The notes beneath the pieces are model-generated. The model worked only from the letters and a program-made list of their open reading frames with translations, was not told the origin of the DNA and ran no database searches. Positions 25,701 to 34,801 of a stretch of 64,000 bases of DNA are shown piece by piece. Source of the DNA: Tubulanus polymorphus (lineage: Eukaryota; Nemertea; Palaeonemertea; Tubulaniformes; Tubulanidae); contig NC_134030.1 of assembly GCF_964204645.1 (NCBI RefSeq), forward strand, positions 7,438,278-7,502,277, in the 5' to 3' direction. Each line of letters begins with the position of its first letter. Positions within the stretch are counted from its first letter, which is position 1. The translations under genes and the position numbers were made by a program.

Positions 25701-28700
25701 GGCAAAGAGATTGATTATTCGTACGTCAGCGGTAGTGATAAATCCGTCAACGAGCTTCATGTCGATTTGACTCCGAAAGACAATGACGCTATTTATACAT
25801 GTGAAGTGAAAAATGTTGTAACGCCGATTGCAATGACAACACAAGTTAAGCTCACAGTGCAGTGTAAGTCCATGGACTTTTTGAATCTGATGACATAGAT
25901 TAATTGGAGAATAATTGGAGTCTCCAGGTTTCAATATGTGGATCATTTATGTCTGGAATCCCGTAATATTGCGGATCTAGATCATTAAGATCAAATCTTT
26001 ATTGATATGTACATAGCTTTGAAAAATTTTGTGTTGAATCTACATAACTTACAGATCTTACACAGAAATCTTGTAGCAATTCGTATCCTAATTTCAGTTG
26101 CTCCAGCAATCACTCAGATCACTGGTCACACGAATGCTAAAGCCGGAGAAATGATCAAACTGAAATGCGATTCGGCTATCAGCAATCCGGCGAGCGTGAT
26201 CACATGGTTCGCGAAAGGCCGCCAACTGCAGCACGACAAACAGATCCAGACGCCGTCTCCTCACGGCGGATTCACGACGCATTCGGAGATAACGATTAAA
26301 CTTGTGAATACGCTGAACAACGTTATATATACGTGTCAGGCTACCAACCACGCGCTCGGACAAACCGTCGCCGATACAGTCACTCTTAGCGTTTTATGTA
26401 AGTTTGATGTTGTGTCAAAGATTTGTCAACCTAGGGTCTTTGGTGAGAAGGAATTTTCCTTCAGTGACTATCCGTTTTAGAACCCAGGGCCAGATTTTTA
26501 CACCATTTTAAACCTTAACTCATTTGACTGCGAATTGAATTGGGCCAATATTGATGATAGTGTAGCACACCGACACGTTTAATCGTATCGCCATAAAATG
26601 GATTTGTGTTGAGCAGTGATTTATATTTCTTATTCGTTACAGATCCACCTCAACCTCCTGTGATTTCCGGTTACACGGGGCAGCCAATCATTGCTGGCCA
26701 CATTCACCAGATGACCTGTGTGTCAGTGGGTGGAAATCCAATAGCTGAACTCACCTGGTGGAAAGGTGCGTAGAAGATGTCTTAGTACATATTGTAGTTT
26801 GTTCATATGTTATAATCTCGCACAAAAGTGGTACCTTCAGTTACATTTCATCTTATCTGAAAGTGCATATACGCGTTATTATATCCAGCTCATTCACATT
26901 TCCAGGTAATGAACCGATGCAATCGGTGAGAAACAAAGTCGATGGTAATGTTCCGTCGAGCGTACTTCGAATTATTGCGCAAGAGAGCGACAACGAAGCG
27001 GAATATCGCTGCAATGCGTCGAACAAAGCTACGACCGATCCACTTTCAACTACCATCAAACTGAAAGTACGATGTAAGTAAATATGAAAAAAATATCGGT
27101 CATCTTTTTGTTCGCTTACTACCGACCGGAGTGAACTGCTGCTTTATTGAAATGGGCTTCCATTAATTTCGACGTTTTGCAGTTCCTCCGAAAAACCTCA
27201 GTATAAAAGTATTGCAGCCGTCGAACGGGCGAATTCCGCGTGCTGGACGTCGTATGAAGTTGCAATGCGACAGCGCCAGCAGCAACCCGCCGGCCGATAT
27301 CACGTGGAAACGAGCAGGCGGCAAAAGAGTCGGCGGACAAGAGAACTCGACGCTGCCGGGAATTCACGGCGGAAAATGCGCGAGAAGCGTTTTCATTTTT
27401 CGTCCGACGGCCAAAGATGACAACACGATCGTTTCGTGCCAGGCCACGAACAGTCTGCTGCAACAGTCGACACATGAGGGATTGTTGATTCGAGTCAGAT
27501 GTGAGTATACCAGAGTTATTAGACACCCTGAAAATGCATTGTCAGAATGCATCGGAGTAGTATTCAGTTATATGCGACCAACCTGAAAGTCTGTTTCTTT
27601 CCATAATGCCTTGTTTCATAAGCTGTATCAGGCATATTGCTATAGTATGCAATAATAGTAGTTGCAATATTCGTTATATGTTGATGACTTCTTAGAGAAT
27701 AACAAAACTTAGTAATATAAAATACAAATAAGGACAAGCAAAAAGAGTAGCACACATGCCAGGGAATAGTCAGGGATAAGCGAGTCAAATGAAAGTAGCC
27801 ACCCTGTTTTTGATTGTAACTGCATTTTTTATTCATACATGATATTGATTGAAATATTCTCTTGATAGATATAAAGCGTTTTCTTGTTTCTAGATGCCCC
27901 ACGTTGGAAGGATGATGTACCACCTTCCGTGACAGTCACCGAAGGTCAACAGTACATTTTGAATTTGACCGCGCACAGTAATCCTCCGGTAACGTCGTAT
28001 AAGTGGTACAAAGATGGCGAAGAGTTGACACAGGTGAACGAAGAACGGCGTCGTAAACGCAACACCGGCATTCGTTTTACCGTCAGTGATGGCGTGTTGA
28101 ATATGACGAATGTCAAACGAGAAGATTCCGGAGTTTACGTGTTGATCGCTAAAAACGACGAAGGTCAAGGAAATTTCACGTTCTCCATTGACGTTCAGTG
28201 TAAGTATGTCGATGCTAGTCTGTGTTTTTCTTAATCAGACCAGGCTCAACGGTTTAAACTATCCCAAGATGGCATCGGGACTGTCCCACCCTGGTTGTGT
28301 GAGGTTGTAGCTATTCATGGATCCAATAAGATTTCCCATTATATATTTCACACCTGAAAAATGGTTTTTAGAGAGGTTCCAAAACATTGTCTTATGATTT
28401 TTGATTCTAATTCTCATCATTTACTTTGTCTTCAATATTCTATATTTGTTTATAGTGGGTTTAATCTTATTTTCGTTGTATATTTATGCTTCCCTCAAAA
28501 TCATGCACTAAATCATATGCAATTTCCAAATGGCTAATGCTGCCGTGCTGATAGCTGCATATCTAGTCTACTAGGGCAGGGGGTTCTACCATGGCATTCT
28601 TGCCACGATGCCACAACTGAAATGCTTTGCCACATAATGAAATGGTCTTGTAATCTTTCAGATGCGGCCCGTATTTCGACGATCAGTAACCCGGTGTACG

Positions 28701-31700
28701 CAAACTCTGGAGCTGATGCCATCTTCGAATGCGCCGTTGACGCAAATCCGAAAAATGACAAGATGATTTCGTGGTCGCGTGAGGGTTTCGATACATCCCG
28801 CATGTCGGTAATACAATCTGACGAAGGCAAGTCTGTTATGAAGCTGACCAAGGTTACGAAAGCCGACAGCGGAGAGTTTCTGTGTACAGTTACAAATGGC
28901 ATCGGAAAAGCGCACGTCAAAGAAGCTGAACTTATCGTCAAATGTAAGTACAGTTCTGCCTTACAACAGTAGAATGGAGACTTTGAATACTTCACTAAGT
29001 TGAGAATCAGAGAATTAGAAAGTCCTTCCAAATAAGTTTTATTCAAATTCCTTGACTTACTGGTGGTTTACTAAGTTTGCCGGTACCAAGCAAGAAGGAG
29101 TCTATCATATTGACAAGAATTCAGTGAATTTTTTGATTGATAGTTGCAACTAATGCTTATGTTTCAGATGCACCAGTAGTGGATAAAGCACAGCGATTTA
29201 CAAAAGCAGCCGCGGCGCGCAGTCACACCGGTGTTATACCTTGCCTTGCGAATGGTGCCCCAAATATCGATTTCATCTGGAAAAAGGTAAGAGTCATTTA
29301 TAGCGTGGATCTTTCTCTGCTTTACTCGACAAGGGTTTTGCGTCCTCATCATAGTAATGATTCTTTTACCATAGGGCGATGAAGTCTTGAAGACCGAAGG
29401 CCGCTACAGCATTTTGAGCGATCAAATGGACAAGATCAACTATAAATCAGTTTTGACAATCGCTAATATTACCCGCGCAGATTACGGAAAATATCAATGC
29501 ATAGCGAAAAATGATCTGGGCGAAGACAAATTAGTTGTTATGTTTGATGGAACGAGTGAGTTGTGAACTTTTTCGCTCTCAATTTTCTATAACCAAGTTA
29601 AGTTTCAATGTAGTATTTGTGGATTTTTCTTATCATTTTCAGGTCGTCCGGATCCACCGATGTTTTTAAAAGTACTGAATTCAACATATAACAGTCTGAC
29701 TATACAGTGGGTGCCGGGCTTCGACGGCGGTCTAGCGCAGACATTCCGTGTCAGATATCTACAGGAAGGGGAACTTGGATACAAATACAGTGATATCCAT
29801 CCTCCTACTGACTTCACATATCATATTACTGGTAAGCTAGTAAAAGATGAGTGCATTTAGCTGTTGCTGCCAACTTGACCTGATTTCACTATTTTTTTTA
29901 CCGTGTAGAATTTGAATATTAGACAGAATTATGGAAAAGTGTTCCCTTTTGATTAATATCGCGTTCCTCATATTTCAATAAAATGGTCCTGTCGCAGAAA
30001 CATTTCAACATATGCATATATTTTTCTTAGGCAATTGAATCCTGTGTGCATGACTTTAAATCAGTAATTGGACATTTACAGATTTGAAGCTGGGAACGGA
30101 ATATTCCATATCTATGAAGGCTATCAATAACTTAGGTAGCAGTGATTATAGCACTCAAGTTAAATCCAGAACTTCGAGTAAGTCAGTTCGATCACTTCGC
30201 AGCTTTTGCTTTGGCCACCGTAATATTCGTAAATTTTCAAGTCTTAAAACATGATCTTTTTTTACACAGCTGAAATTCCAAAGGATGAGCAACTGACGTC
30301 GACTGCCGATGAAGTTCCGATGTTAATCATTCTCGTAATTTGCGCCGTTGCGCTCGTTCTACTCGGACTCAACGTTCTGCTGATATTGTATCTCGTACGA
30401 CGCCGAAATCGTCGCCTGATGGCGAAAGGTAGTGCTCATAAAAATGCCGAGAATGAAATGAAAGCACCGCCGAAAGGTTAGCACGTTGAGCATGGAATGT
30501 TGTGCACTGGTTAAGGAGGGGATAGATATTTTCAGTAGTTTCTACTATCTTGCTCTAGAGTGACTATTTTGAGCCGAGATGAAAATCTTTTGAGTATATT
30601 ATATCTATGTTTTGGTAGAAACTTCTTATTTGGAATTTATGCAGTCTACTGAAAATCAATCAAGCGAAAAGTAATATTTGATTATATTTCGCTGCTATAG
30701 GCTAATCAATCAAACCACTGAAATCTCTTGTAATTGATTACTTAACTTTCATGAGTATTTGTAAGAAAAAGGTGTAAACTAATGTACTGAGGCAAAGTCA
30801 GATGATTTCTATTCTATTGAGAAGGTAAAGAGTTTTTGGCGATGTTTGTGAGGATTGAAATAAGTGAATATATAAAGCTGAAAAGTTATGGCTTATATCA
30901 TGCATGCTGTGATTATTCTCTTTAACCAATATGGATTGAAAATGATTCATCAGTTGCGCATGTATTGCTTAAGTATGAGCATATTCACTAATATTATTGA
31001 ATATATTGTTCAGAGAGGGTTCTCACATAATTCAATGTACCGGTATGCATTTGTTGATTTTCTATATGGACATCAATTTTTTGATAGAATAATCACAAAT
31101 TACTAAGTAACACATCAATCATAGTTTGAGTAAGATTAGAAAAGAAAAAACACAGAACAGTTTCTACTTCAAAATCAATAAATCAGCAGCCAACATTTTA
31201 GAAATATCGATTAAAGCTTTTTGTCAGTCTCTTCAAAGACTTGACTAAAAACAACCATCTATAGTGAGACACCATCTCAACAAACGTATGTTTGCAGTGG
31301 TTCTAATACAAGGCATGTATTTCACTATATTCTAAATAGTATTATTCCAAACTGATTACTTGCTACTGGTTTTGATTAATTTCATCATGAATTAAGAATT
31401 CAATATTTCAAACGTTGTTGACTGCAAATGAACCTATGAGTTCTGCTCCACAAATGAATAGTGACTGATATCATGTTATTAATTCCTTAAACTGCAGGCG
31501 GACCGGAGCTCGATGGAGACAACCACGTCAATACGTTAGAGTTATATTCATCGCCAGCAGTCAATTATATATCGAATACGAAGCCTCAAGACAGTAAAAC
31601 TTATAGCAGTTACGATCAAAGTTTAGATGATTTTAATGATGATTTATATAAAAGTTATAGAGAGGTGAGTTATGAGAATAATCTTTGAACCTGCAGCATG

Positions 31701-32831
31701 TGTTTTTCAGAATTCATGTGTAACACTTGTCCTTTGCTCTTTTTTTCAAACAGGATGAAACTTACCCATTGAACAAATCTGGTCCATATTCACCCGTTCG
31801 TTCGGATGTATCATCCGATAGTCCGAACGCGTCACTTATCAACAAGAAGAGCACAAAAACCTACATAGATGACAATGTAGTAGGAAATTCTAATAATGGT
31901 TGGTCAAAAGAGGGTAAGTTCGATATTTAGAGATCCATATCCCGACAAAAGATTTTTCACCAAAACGTGTAGCATGAGTTCCCCATCGTGGTGTGAACTC
32001 GCAACGATCACAAGTGCTGAGATGAAATAAATAATATCTAATATCCGGTGTTTATAGTCCATTCGTTAGTTCATTTTCAATTAAGAATACCTTGGATAGA
32101 GTCCGGGATGATTTAGATGTGGAAGAATGGTAATACGGTGTCGTAACGCTGAAGGGGTGGATCCAGGCACCACATGGATTCCTGCGTTAGTTTTGTCATA
32201 TTGAGTCAAAGATTTCCATCTATTTCAGGTAACAATTATAACAATAAAACTATGTCATTACCACGGCAACCTGGTGGTTACGGTAAATATTCCAACGATG
32301 CATATTCAGAAACGCTACGGCGAAATACCTTCCAACAGCATCTCGATAACGGCAGAGTTCCACAAAAGGTATGTGCTTTGAACTGTCGAGTGGGATGACG
32401 CTGTACTTGCTCTTGATATCTGTTTGCGTTTTATCTAACTTTATAGATGAATTACTATCTAAATTAGAAACTAAAAAAAAAGTTAGAAAAAAGGGACAAG
32501 TACCAGTGATTTTATAAGATGAATTGCCTCCTTATCACAATTATCTGAAGAATTAAAAGTCCAAAAATGAGATAGGTCCCAATATTTCTGCAAATTCAAA
32601 AGTTAACAAAAGATAATGTTCATAGAACAACGAAGATTTATGATAGTTTTTAGATGGTTCGATTTTATAAAATTTCAGACGCAGCCGAATGGTCACAGTA
32701 CGACCGGGCGAAATGGTAAAACGCCTCCCCCTCCGCCTGTCCGCTCATCGTCATCTTCTAGTCAGCCAAATACGTTACCACGACAACCTGCATCGGGTAC
32801 ATACAGTCGACATAATGAATATCTCTGCTGA
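10603..32831 (+). CDS. NPHS1: nephrin / Sticks-and-stones-like Ig-superfamily adhesion receptor (20-exon gene)
   Basis: Type I membrane receptor of the nephrin family, which binds NEPH/Kirre partners at cell contacts (slit diaphragm, myoblast fusion, cell sorting). Exons: 10603-10666, 22781-22915, 23716-23895, 24829-25152, 25573-25863, 26098-26397, 26643-26765, 26906-27073, 27183-27500, 27894-28199, 28662-28943, 29168-29286, 29375-29555, 29643-29831, 30082-30177, 30270-30476, 31498-31664, 31754-31913, 32229-32368, 32679-32831. They join in frame to 1,300 residues. Order: signal peptide (1-24), nine Ig domains (about 28-930), FN3 (about 931-1025), transmembrane helix (1043-1068), stop-transfer RRRNRR, then a 232-residue tail. 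Nine Ig plus one FN3 plus TM is the known layout of fly Sns/Hbs and vertebrate nephrin. Extracellular junctions are almost all phase 1. Alternative 3' exons exist downstream. The nephrin assignment is strong; strict orthology is inferred. Confidence 0.93.
11211..11508 (+). mobile_element. MITE family D, copy 1
   Basis: It starts CAGTGTTCTCC and ends GCAGAACACTG, an imperfect inverted repeat. Internal words TTTTAGAG, CCTTTCAT, TTAAGCTTGATTTT, GGGGGATCGA and AGCCTTGCTA recur in order at 34,451-34,619. CAGTG-type ends resemble hAT elements, but no convincing 8-bp target duplication was found. Confidence 0.6.
12487..12739 (+). mobile_element. MITE family A, copy 2
   Basis: Starts GCGTTCGCACTAGTGAAAA and ends AGTGTGAACAC. 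It is the second copy of the element at 3,998-4,372 and is about 120 bases shorter. Confidence 0.6.
12740..16930. other. intronic DNA, nothing recognised
   Basis: Mixed-composition sequence with several open frames of 60-80 codons, none showing a domain or plausible splice pairing with nephrin exons. Confidence 0.4.
16938..17004 (+). repeat. pyrimidine-rich CCCTCT simple repeat
   Basis: Irregular CCCTCT/CCTCTC tract, almost pure C and T on the plus strand. Confidence 0.85.
17722..17766. repeat. CCATGGACGTATAAA hairpin
   Basis: CCATGGACGTATAAA is followed after a short spacer by TTTATACGTCCATGG, and both arms extend into TTTCAC/GTTTCAC sequence. The arms are a perfect 15-base inverted repeat. 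A related hairpin lies at 47,122-47,167. Confidence 0.75.
17768..17935 (+). mobile_element. family B fragment
   Basis: Shares ATTGCGT-TGAATT, AGCATTGTT, CTCTAATTAGGCA and CCAAATTTGACT blocks with 5,460-5,640. Only the right part of the element is present. It directly abuts the hairpin at 17,722. Confidence 0.5.
18770..18915 (+). mobile_element. family B fragment
   Basis: Contains GGGCCAAATTTGGCCCG and ends TTTGTGTGATTGCG, like the terminus of the family B MITE. Confidence 0.45.
19790..19995. repeat. palindromic pair of GAATAAAC-type repeat ends
   Basis: The minus-strand reading of 19,790-19,851 (CGAAACGTTGAATAAACTAC .. TTCTTGTCTTTATT) is repeated in the opposite direction at 19,893-19,970 (GAATAAACTACC .. 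TTCTTGTCTTTATTG). Between them the minus strand carries CTGACGA, a hairpin, then CGAAAC. The right half also aligns with 61,795-61,925. The arrangement suggests two ends of a retroelement-like repeat placed head to head. Confidence 0.5.
22662..22720 (+). repeat. (GA)n microsatellite
   Basis: Nearly pure GA dinucleotides with one GATA interruption, about 60 bases upstream of nephrin exon 2. Confidence 0.95.
22781..22915 (+). CDS. NPHS1: nephrin exon 2: start of Ig1
   Basis: The acceptor TTTTACAG at 22,780 gives phase 1 continuity with exon 1. A second AG 16 bases downstream would break the frame. It encodes FRKKPVDQQVREGSSTVLRC.., with Cys48 and the core Trp (VQWAKDG) of the first Ig domain. 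Confidence 0.9.
   Translation, partial: FLVNYRGSERNRSTNKCEKAAARCCGVILKIALETYNGLRMDSS
23370..23680 (+). mobile_element. family B copy in nephrin intron 2
   Basis: Contains GTTTGGCCCATGCCA, GCGTGGGCCAAATATTGGC, CTCTAATTGAGCATGGGC and CCGGGCCAGTTTGACCTG, in the same order as 5,331-5,645. It ends about 35 bases before exon 3. Confidence 0.5.
23716..23895 (+). CDS. NPHS1: nephrin exon 3: end of Ig1
   Basis: Encodes YRYIGDFSSGEYNLEI..DDAVFSCQVSPGEG, with Cys106 in the F strand. Phase 1 at both ends. Ig1 is the only domain besides Ig5 and Ig9 split by an intron. Confidence 0.92.
24448..24705 (-). mobile_element. piggyBac-type MITE, copy 2
   Basis: Reverse-orientation relative of 3,067-3,387. It shares CTTTCAGTG-GTCTACACCGCAGCG, CTAGTACAC and GATGGCAG blocks. 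The ends are degraded. Confidence 0.5.
24829..25152 (+). CDS. NPHS1: nephrin exon 4: Ig2
   Basis: One complete Ig domain in one exon: PPSPPVISG.., LVCEAKNGKPAAEIVWVRNG, ..DNGVTYACRAINAAL. The cysteine pair and core Trp are present. Phase 1-1. It is GC-richer than its introns. Confidence 0.95.
25573..25863 (+). CDS. NPHS1: nephrin exon 5: Ig3
   Basis: VPGPPVITGYEEG.., LLCTSKGGNPLGTVIWYRNG, ..DNDAIYTCEVKN. Complete Ig domain, phase 1-1. Confidence 0.95.
26098..26397 (+). CDS. NPHS1: nephrin exon 6: Ig4
   Basis: APAITQITGHTNAKAGE.., LKCDSAISNPASVITWFAKG, ..NNVIYTCQATNHALG. Complete Ig domain, phase 1-1. Confidence 0.95.
26643..26765 (+). CDS. NPHS1: nephrin exon 7: Ig5, first half
   Basis: PPQPPVISGYTG.., MTCVSVGGNPIAELTWWKG. 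It ends just after the core Trp with a GTGCGT donor, phase 1. Confidence 0.92.
26906..27073 (+). CDS. NPHS1: nephrin exon 8: Ig5, second half
   Basis: NEPMQSVRNKVDG.., SSVLRIIAQESDNEAEYRC. It supplies the second cysteine of Ig5. Phase 1-1. Confidence 0.92.
27183..27500 (+). CDS. NPHS1: nephrin exon 9: Ig6
   Basis: PPKNLSIKVLQPSNG.., LQCDSASSNPPADITWKRAG, ..DNTIVSCQATNSLLQ. Complete Ig domain, and like Ig4 it carries the SNPxxxITW signature. It contains one extra cysteine (GGKCARS). Confidence 0.95.
27894..28199 (+). CDS. NPHS1: nephrin exon 10: Ig7 without the canonical cysteines
   Basis: APRWKDDVPPSVTVTEGQ.., SYKWYKDGEEL, ..EDSGVYVLIAKNDEGQG. The fold signature (core Trp, DSGVY) is clear, but both disulfide positions are Leu (about 659 and 718). 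A dibasic run RRRKR (686-690) lies in the middle and could be a proprotein convertase site. Phase 1-1. Confidence 0.93.
28662..28943 (+). CDS. NPHS1: nephrin exon 11: Ig8
   Basis: AARISTISNPVYANSGADAI.., FECAVDANP, MISWSREG, ..ADSGEFLCTVTNGIG. Complete Ig domain, phase 1-1. Confidence 0.94.
29168..29286 (+). CDS. NPHS1: nephrin exon 12: Ig9, first half
   Basis: APVVDKAQRFTKAAAARSHT.., IPCLANGAPNIDFIWKK. It ends in phase 0, the only non-phase-1 junction in the ectodomain. Confidence 0.92.
29375..29555 (+). CDS. NPHS1: nephrin exon 13: Ig9, second half
   Basis: GDEVLKTEGRYSILS.., LTIANITRADYGKYQCIAKNDLG. Second cysteine of Ig9. Phase 0 in, phase 1 out. Confidence 0.92.
29643..29831 (+). CDS. 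NPHS1: nephrin exon 14: FN3, first part
   Basis: RPDPPMFLKVLNSTYNSLTI then QWVPGFDGG and FRVRYLQEG. These are the Pro-rich A strand, core Trp and C-strand Tyr of a fibronectin III domain. Confidence 0.92.
30082..30177 (+). CDS. NPHS1: nephrin exon 15: FN3, second part
   Basis: DLKLGTEYSISMKAINNLG then SSDYSTQVKSRTS, the classic L-x-x-x-T-x-Y..A-x-N-x-x-G ending of an FN3 domain. Confidence 0.92.
30270..30476 (+). CDS. NPHS1: nephrin exon 16: transmembrane helix
   Basis: A short Ser/Thr-containing stalk, then a hydrophobic run (MLIILVICAVALV..LILYLV, residues 1043-1068), then RRRNRR as the stop-transfer signal. The donor is GTTAGC, weaker than its neighbours. Reading through it gives one Gly and a TAG. 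Confidence 0.9.
31498..31664 (+). CDS. NPHS1: nephrin exon 17: cytoplasmic tail
   Basis: GPELDGDNHVNTLELYSS.., KTYSSYDQSLDDF, DDLYKSYRE. It has seven tyrosines in acidic or Ser-rich settings, likely kinase targets by analogy with nephrin tails. Phase 1 in, phase 0 out. Confidence 0.85.
31754..31913 (+). CDS. NPHS1: nephrin exon 18: cytoplasmic tail, branch point for alternative 3' ends
   Basis: DETYPLNKSGPYSPVRSD.., KTYIDDNVVGN. It ends GAG-G in phase 1 with a strong GTAAGT donor. That phase fits exon 19 (32,229), the alternative last exon at 34,802 and the duplicated exon at 38,299. Confidence 0.85.
32229..32368 (+). CDS. NPHS1: nephrin exon 19: LPRQP-containing tail exon
   Basis: NNYNNKTMSLPRQPGGYGKY then NDAYSETLRRNTFQQ. 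Phase 1 in, phase 0 out. A shortened copy of this exon lies at 38,299-38,378. The LPRQP motif also recurs in exon 20. Confidence 0.85.
32679..32831 (+). CDS. NPHS1: nephrin exon 20: proline-rich C-terminus and stop
   Basis: Encodes TPPPPPVRSSSSSSQPN, then LPRQPASGTYSRHNEYLC and TGA at 32,829-32,831. The PPPPPVR run (1266-1272) is a plausible SH3 ligand. No PDZ ligand at this C-terminus. Confidence 0.82.
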   Translation, partial: TQPNGHSTTGRNGKTPPPPPVRSSSSSSQPNTLPRQPASGTYSRHNEYLC

Positions 32832-34449
32832 CCTTTGAGATCAGGGTAACGACTATAGATACATCCCTACGTTGTACGTCACAGTACTATACATATATAC
32901 ATATATAATCATGTGCATATCTTTATAGCATAGTAGCTTCGAAGGTGTCAGGTGCTGTCTGTCTTTTACCTCTCGTTCAGTCTTTAAACCCTTTAGTATT
33001 TCTTCCTTTCTGACCGAAATAGATTACTGTAGCTATCACTAGTATTCACTCTTAAACTAGCTTGGGTGCTCTTCTATCAAGGATTGCTATATTACAGTCT
33101 ATTGTTACTACCATATGTAATGATGATATGTATTTTCATGGTGGAATAGTAATAAGTATAAAATATACATATGCGAAACGTTGATAGATGCTAGGATTGA
33201 TTTTGCAAAAAACTAAATAAGGCAGCGAAAGGGTTTTAAGTTTCTGTGAAGATATTTTTCAATGATATGACTCAGAATTTAGGTTGACCATCTATCCGGA
33301 CACACCTGACACTTAAGATGCACCTATCGTATTGAATCTGTACACTGTAATGTGAGTCTAATCGCACATGCGTACCCGGTACGTGATATCGTCACATTTG
33401 TTTGTGTGCAACGTCAAAATTTAACATCACCCAATATTGTCTGTCCGTCACGTGGTTGTTGTGGTACACACACGGACTGCTCTTTCCAATTTCATCTGCA
33501 TTGTTTTGATATTCTCATCCAGAATGATGAAAATGTTGTCGTATTTTTATATATATCTCTTTCTAAATATTTGTATCTTAACGTAGTTCTGATTTTTCGA
33601 TTCAGCAAAATTTCCAAACGCCTTTTTAACTCGGTCACATTTTCAATAATACGCATTGTTCATTTCCGGTTCATACCGGTGTCATTATTATCGTCTTATT
33701 CATGTAAGGTATATATAGTTTATCATTAGAAAAGTTCAACTCGGGATGTTTCTTTTCATTACCTAATCACTAATAATGAACATATGCTTGATGTGAACTC
33801 GCTAACCTTCCCTCACTTTGAATTCATCGTACCTACATGGGTGGCTGTCTTCTAAGTCCATGGCAGTATCATCAAATTTCTGTTGGAGCCTCTTCAAAAA
33901 AACATGGCCCTCAAAAGAGCATGTGATTTGGTGATACTGTAGGGGATTTAGTAGGCGCCATCTTTTATTGAAGGATCTATAACAGTATTTCTACAGTTTA
34001 TTTAATGATAAAATCGAACATCGTCCAATGAATTGCATGGCCCTTGTGCATGGTAGTTCAAATTATCGTCATTTTTACATTTAATTTTCCTAACATTTCC
34101 ACTATCTGTTTGTTTTTACAATTCGTTCTGACTAATGACTTTTTCATATTATTAGCCAGTGTTTTTTTTTTTTCAATTCAAAATCAATCATTTAAAGTTT
34201 GAAGAAATTTCATTTGTTTGTGCATGTTGTTTAAACACTTTGCTGCGGCCGACATGTTCGGCACTACATCAACATTCAAACTCAGTTAAGTCATCTCGTC
34301 ATATAAGTAGTGACTTGATGTCCAAATTTGTATTTCCAATTTCATTAAGTGAGCATAATTTGTCATTTGGATAAACCATCAATATAATGTTGGTCCCAGC
34401 TATGATGATTTAAGTGAGTTTGACTGTATTCAAATCTCTAGCTGAGACT
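32832..34449 (+). other. nephrin 3' region: UTR or intron before alternative exons
   Basis: AT-rich, no convincing exon. A 125-codon open frame at 33,352-33,729 has no recognisable features. No AATAAA is seen shortly after the 32,831 stop, so a transcript ending with exon 20 probably has a long 3' UTR. Confidence 0.45.
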
Positions 34450-34450
34450 C

Positions 34451-34619
34451 CAGTGTTCTCCACTTATGGTTTTAGAGGCTAGGCCACGCCTTTCATCAAA
34501 ATTAAGCTTGATTTTTCTGTATTTTTTTTCAGGGGGGGATCGAAAGCCTTGCTACTTCTGGGCAGCCATAATGTCATAAGACAGTCTCCCTTTAAAATTC
34601 CAGCGTATGGAGAACACTG
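34451..34619 (+). mobile_element. MITE family D, copy 2
   Basis: CAGTGTTCTCCA at the left and TGGAGAACACTG at the right are a perfect 12-base inverted repeat. Internal blocks match 11,211-11,508. It ends 30 bases before the candidate exon at 34,650. Confidence 0.7.
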
Positions 34620-34649
34620 AACTCTGAACTATTGATATTTTTTTCACAG

Positions 34650-34688
34650 GACCGCAGCGAAAGTGTTGAGGAATTAGATATTGATTGA
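34650..34688 (+). CDS. NPHS1: candidate alternative last exon (acidic tail)
   Basis: A TTTTTTTCACAG acceptor is followed by DRSESVEELDID and TGA. The frame is open only if joined in phase 0, which is what exons 17 and 19 provide. Joined to exon 19 it gives 1,262 residues. It is short, so chance is possible. Confidence 0.35.
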   Translation, partial: DRSESVEELDID

Positions 34689-34801
34689 TATTCAAAAGTA
34701 AATCGAAAAAATTCATGATAAACCCTCGCTTTTACATGTACAGATTGCATCTAGATATCTTCATTTAAGATTTTGCGATTTTTTTTCTACGCGTTTTTCA
34801 G

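Noticed and set aside
25569-25946. Minus-strand ORFs opposite nephrin Ig exons (also 27,119-27,526 and 28,534-29,046)
   Set aside because: Shadows of real plus-strand coding exons, explained by their higher GC content.
33352-33729. 125-codon ORF after the exon 20 stop
   Set aside because: Low-complexity, Phe/Ile-rich translation of AT-rich UTR-like DNA. No splice phase match to the nephrin tail.
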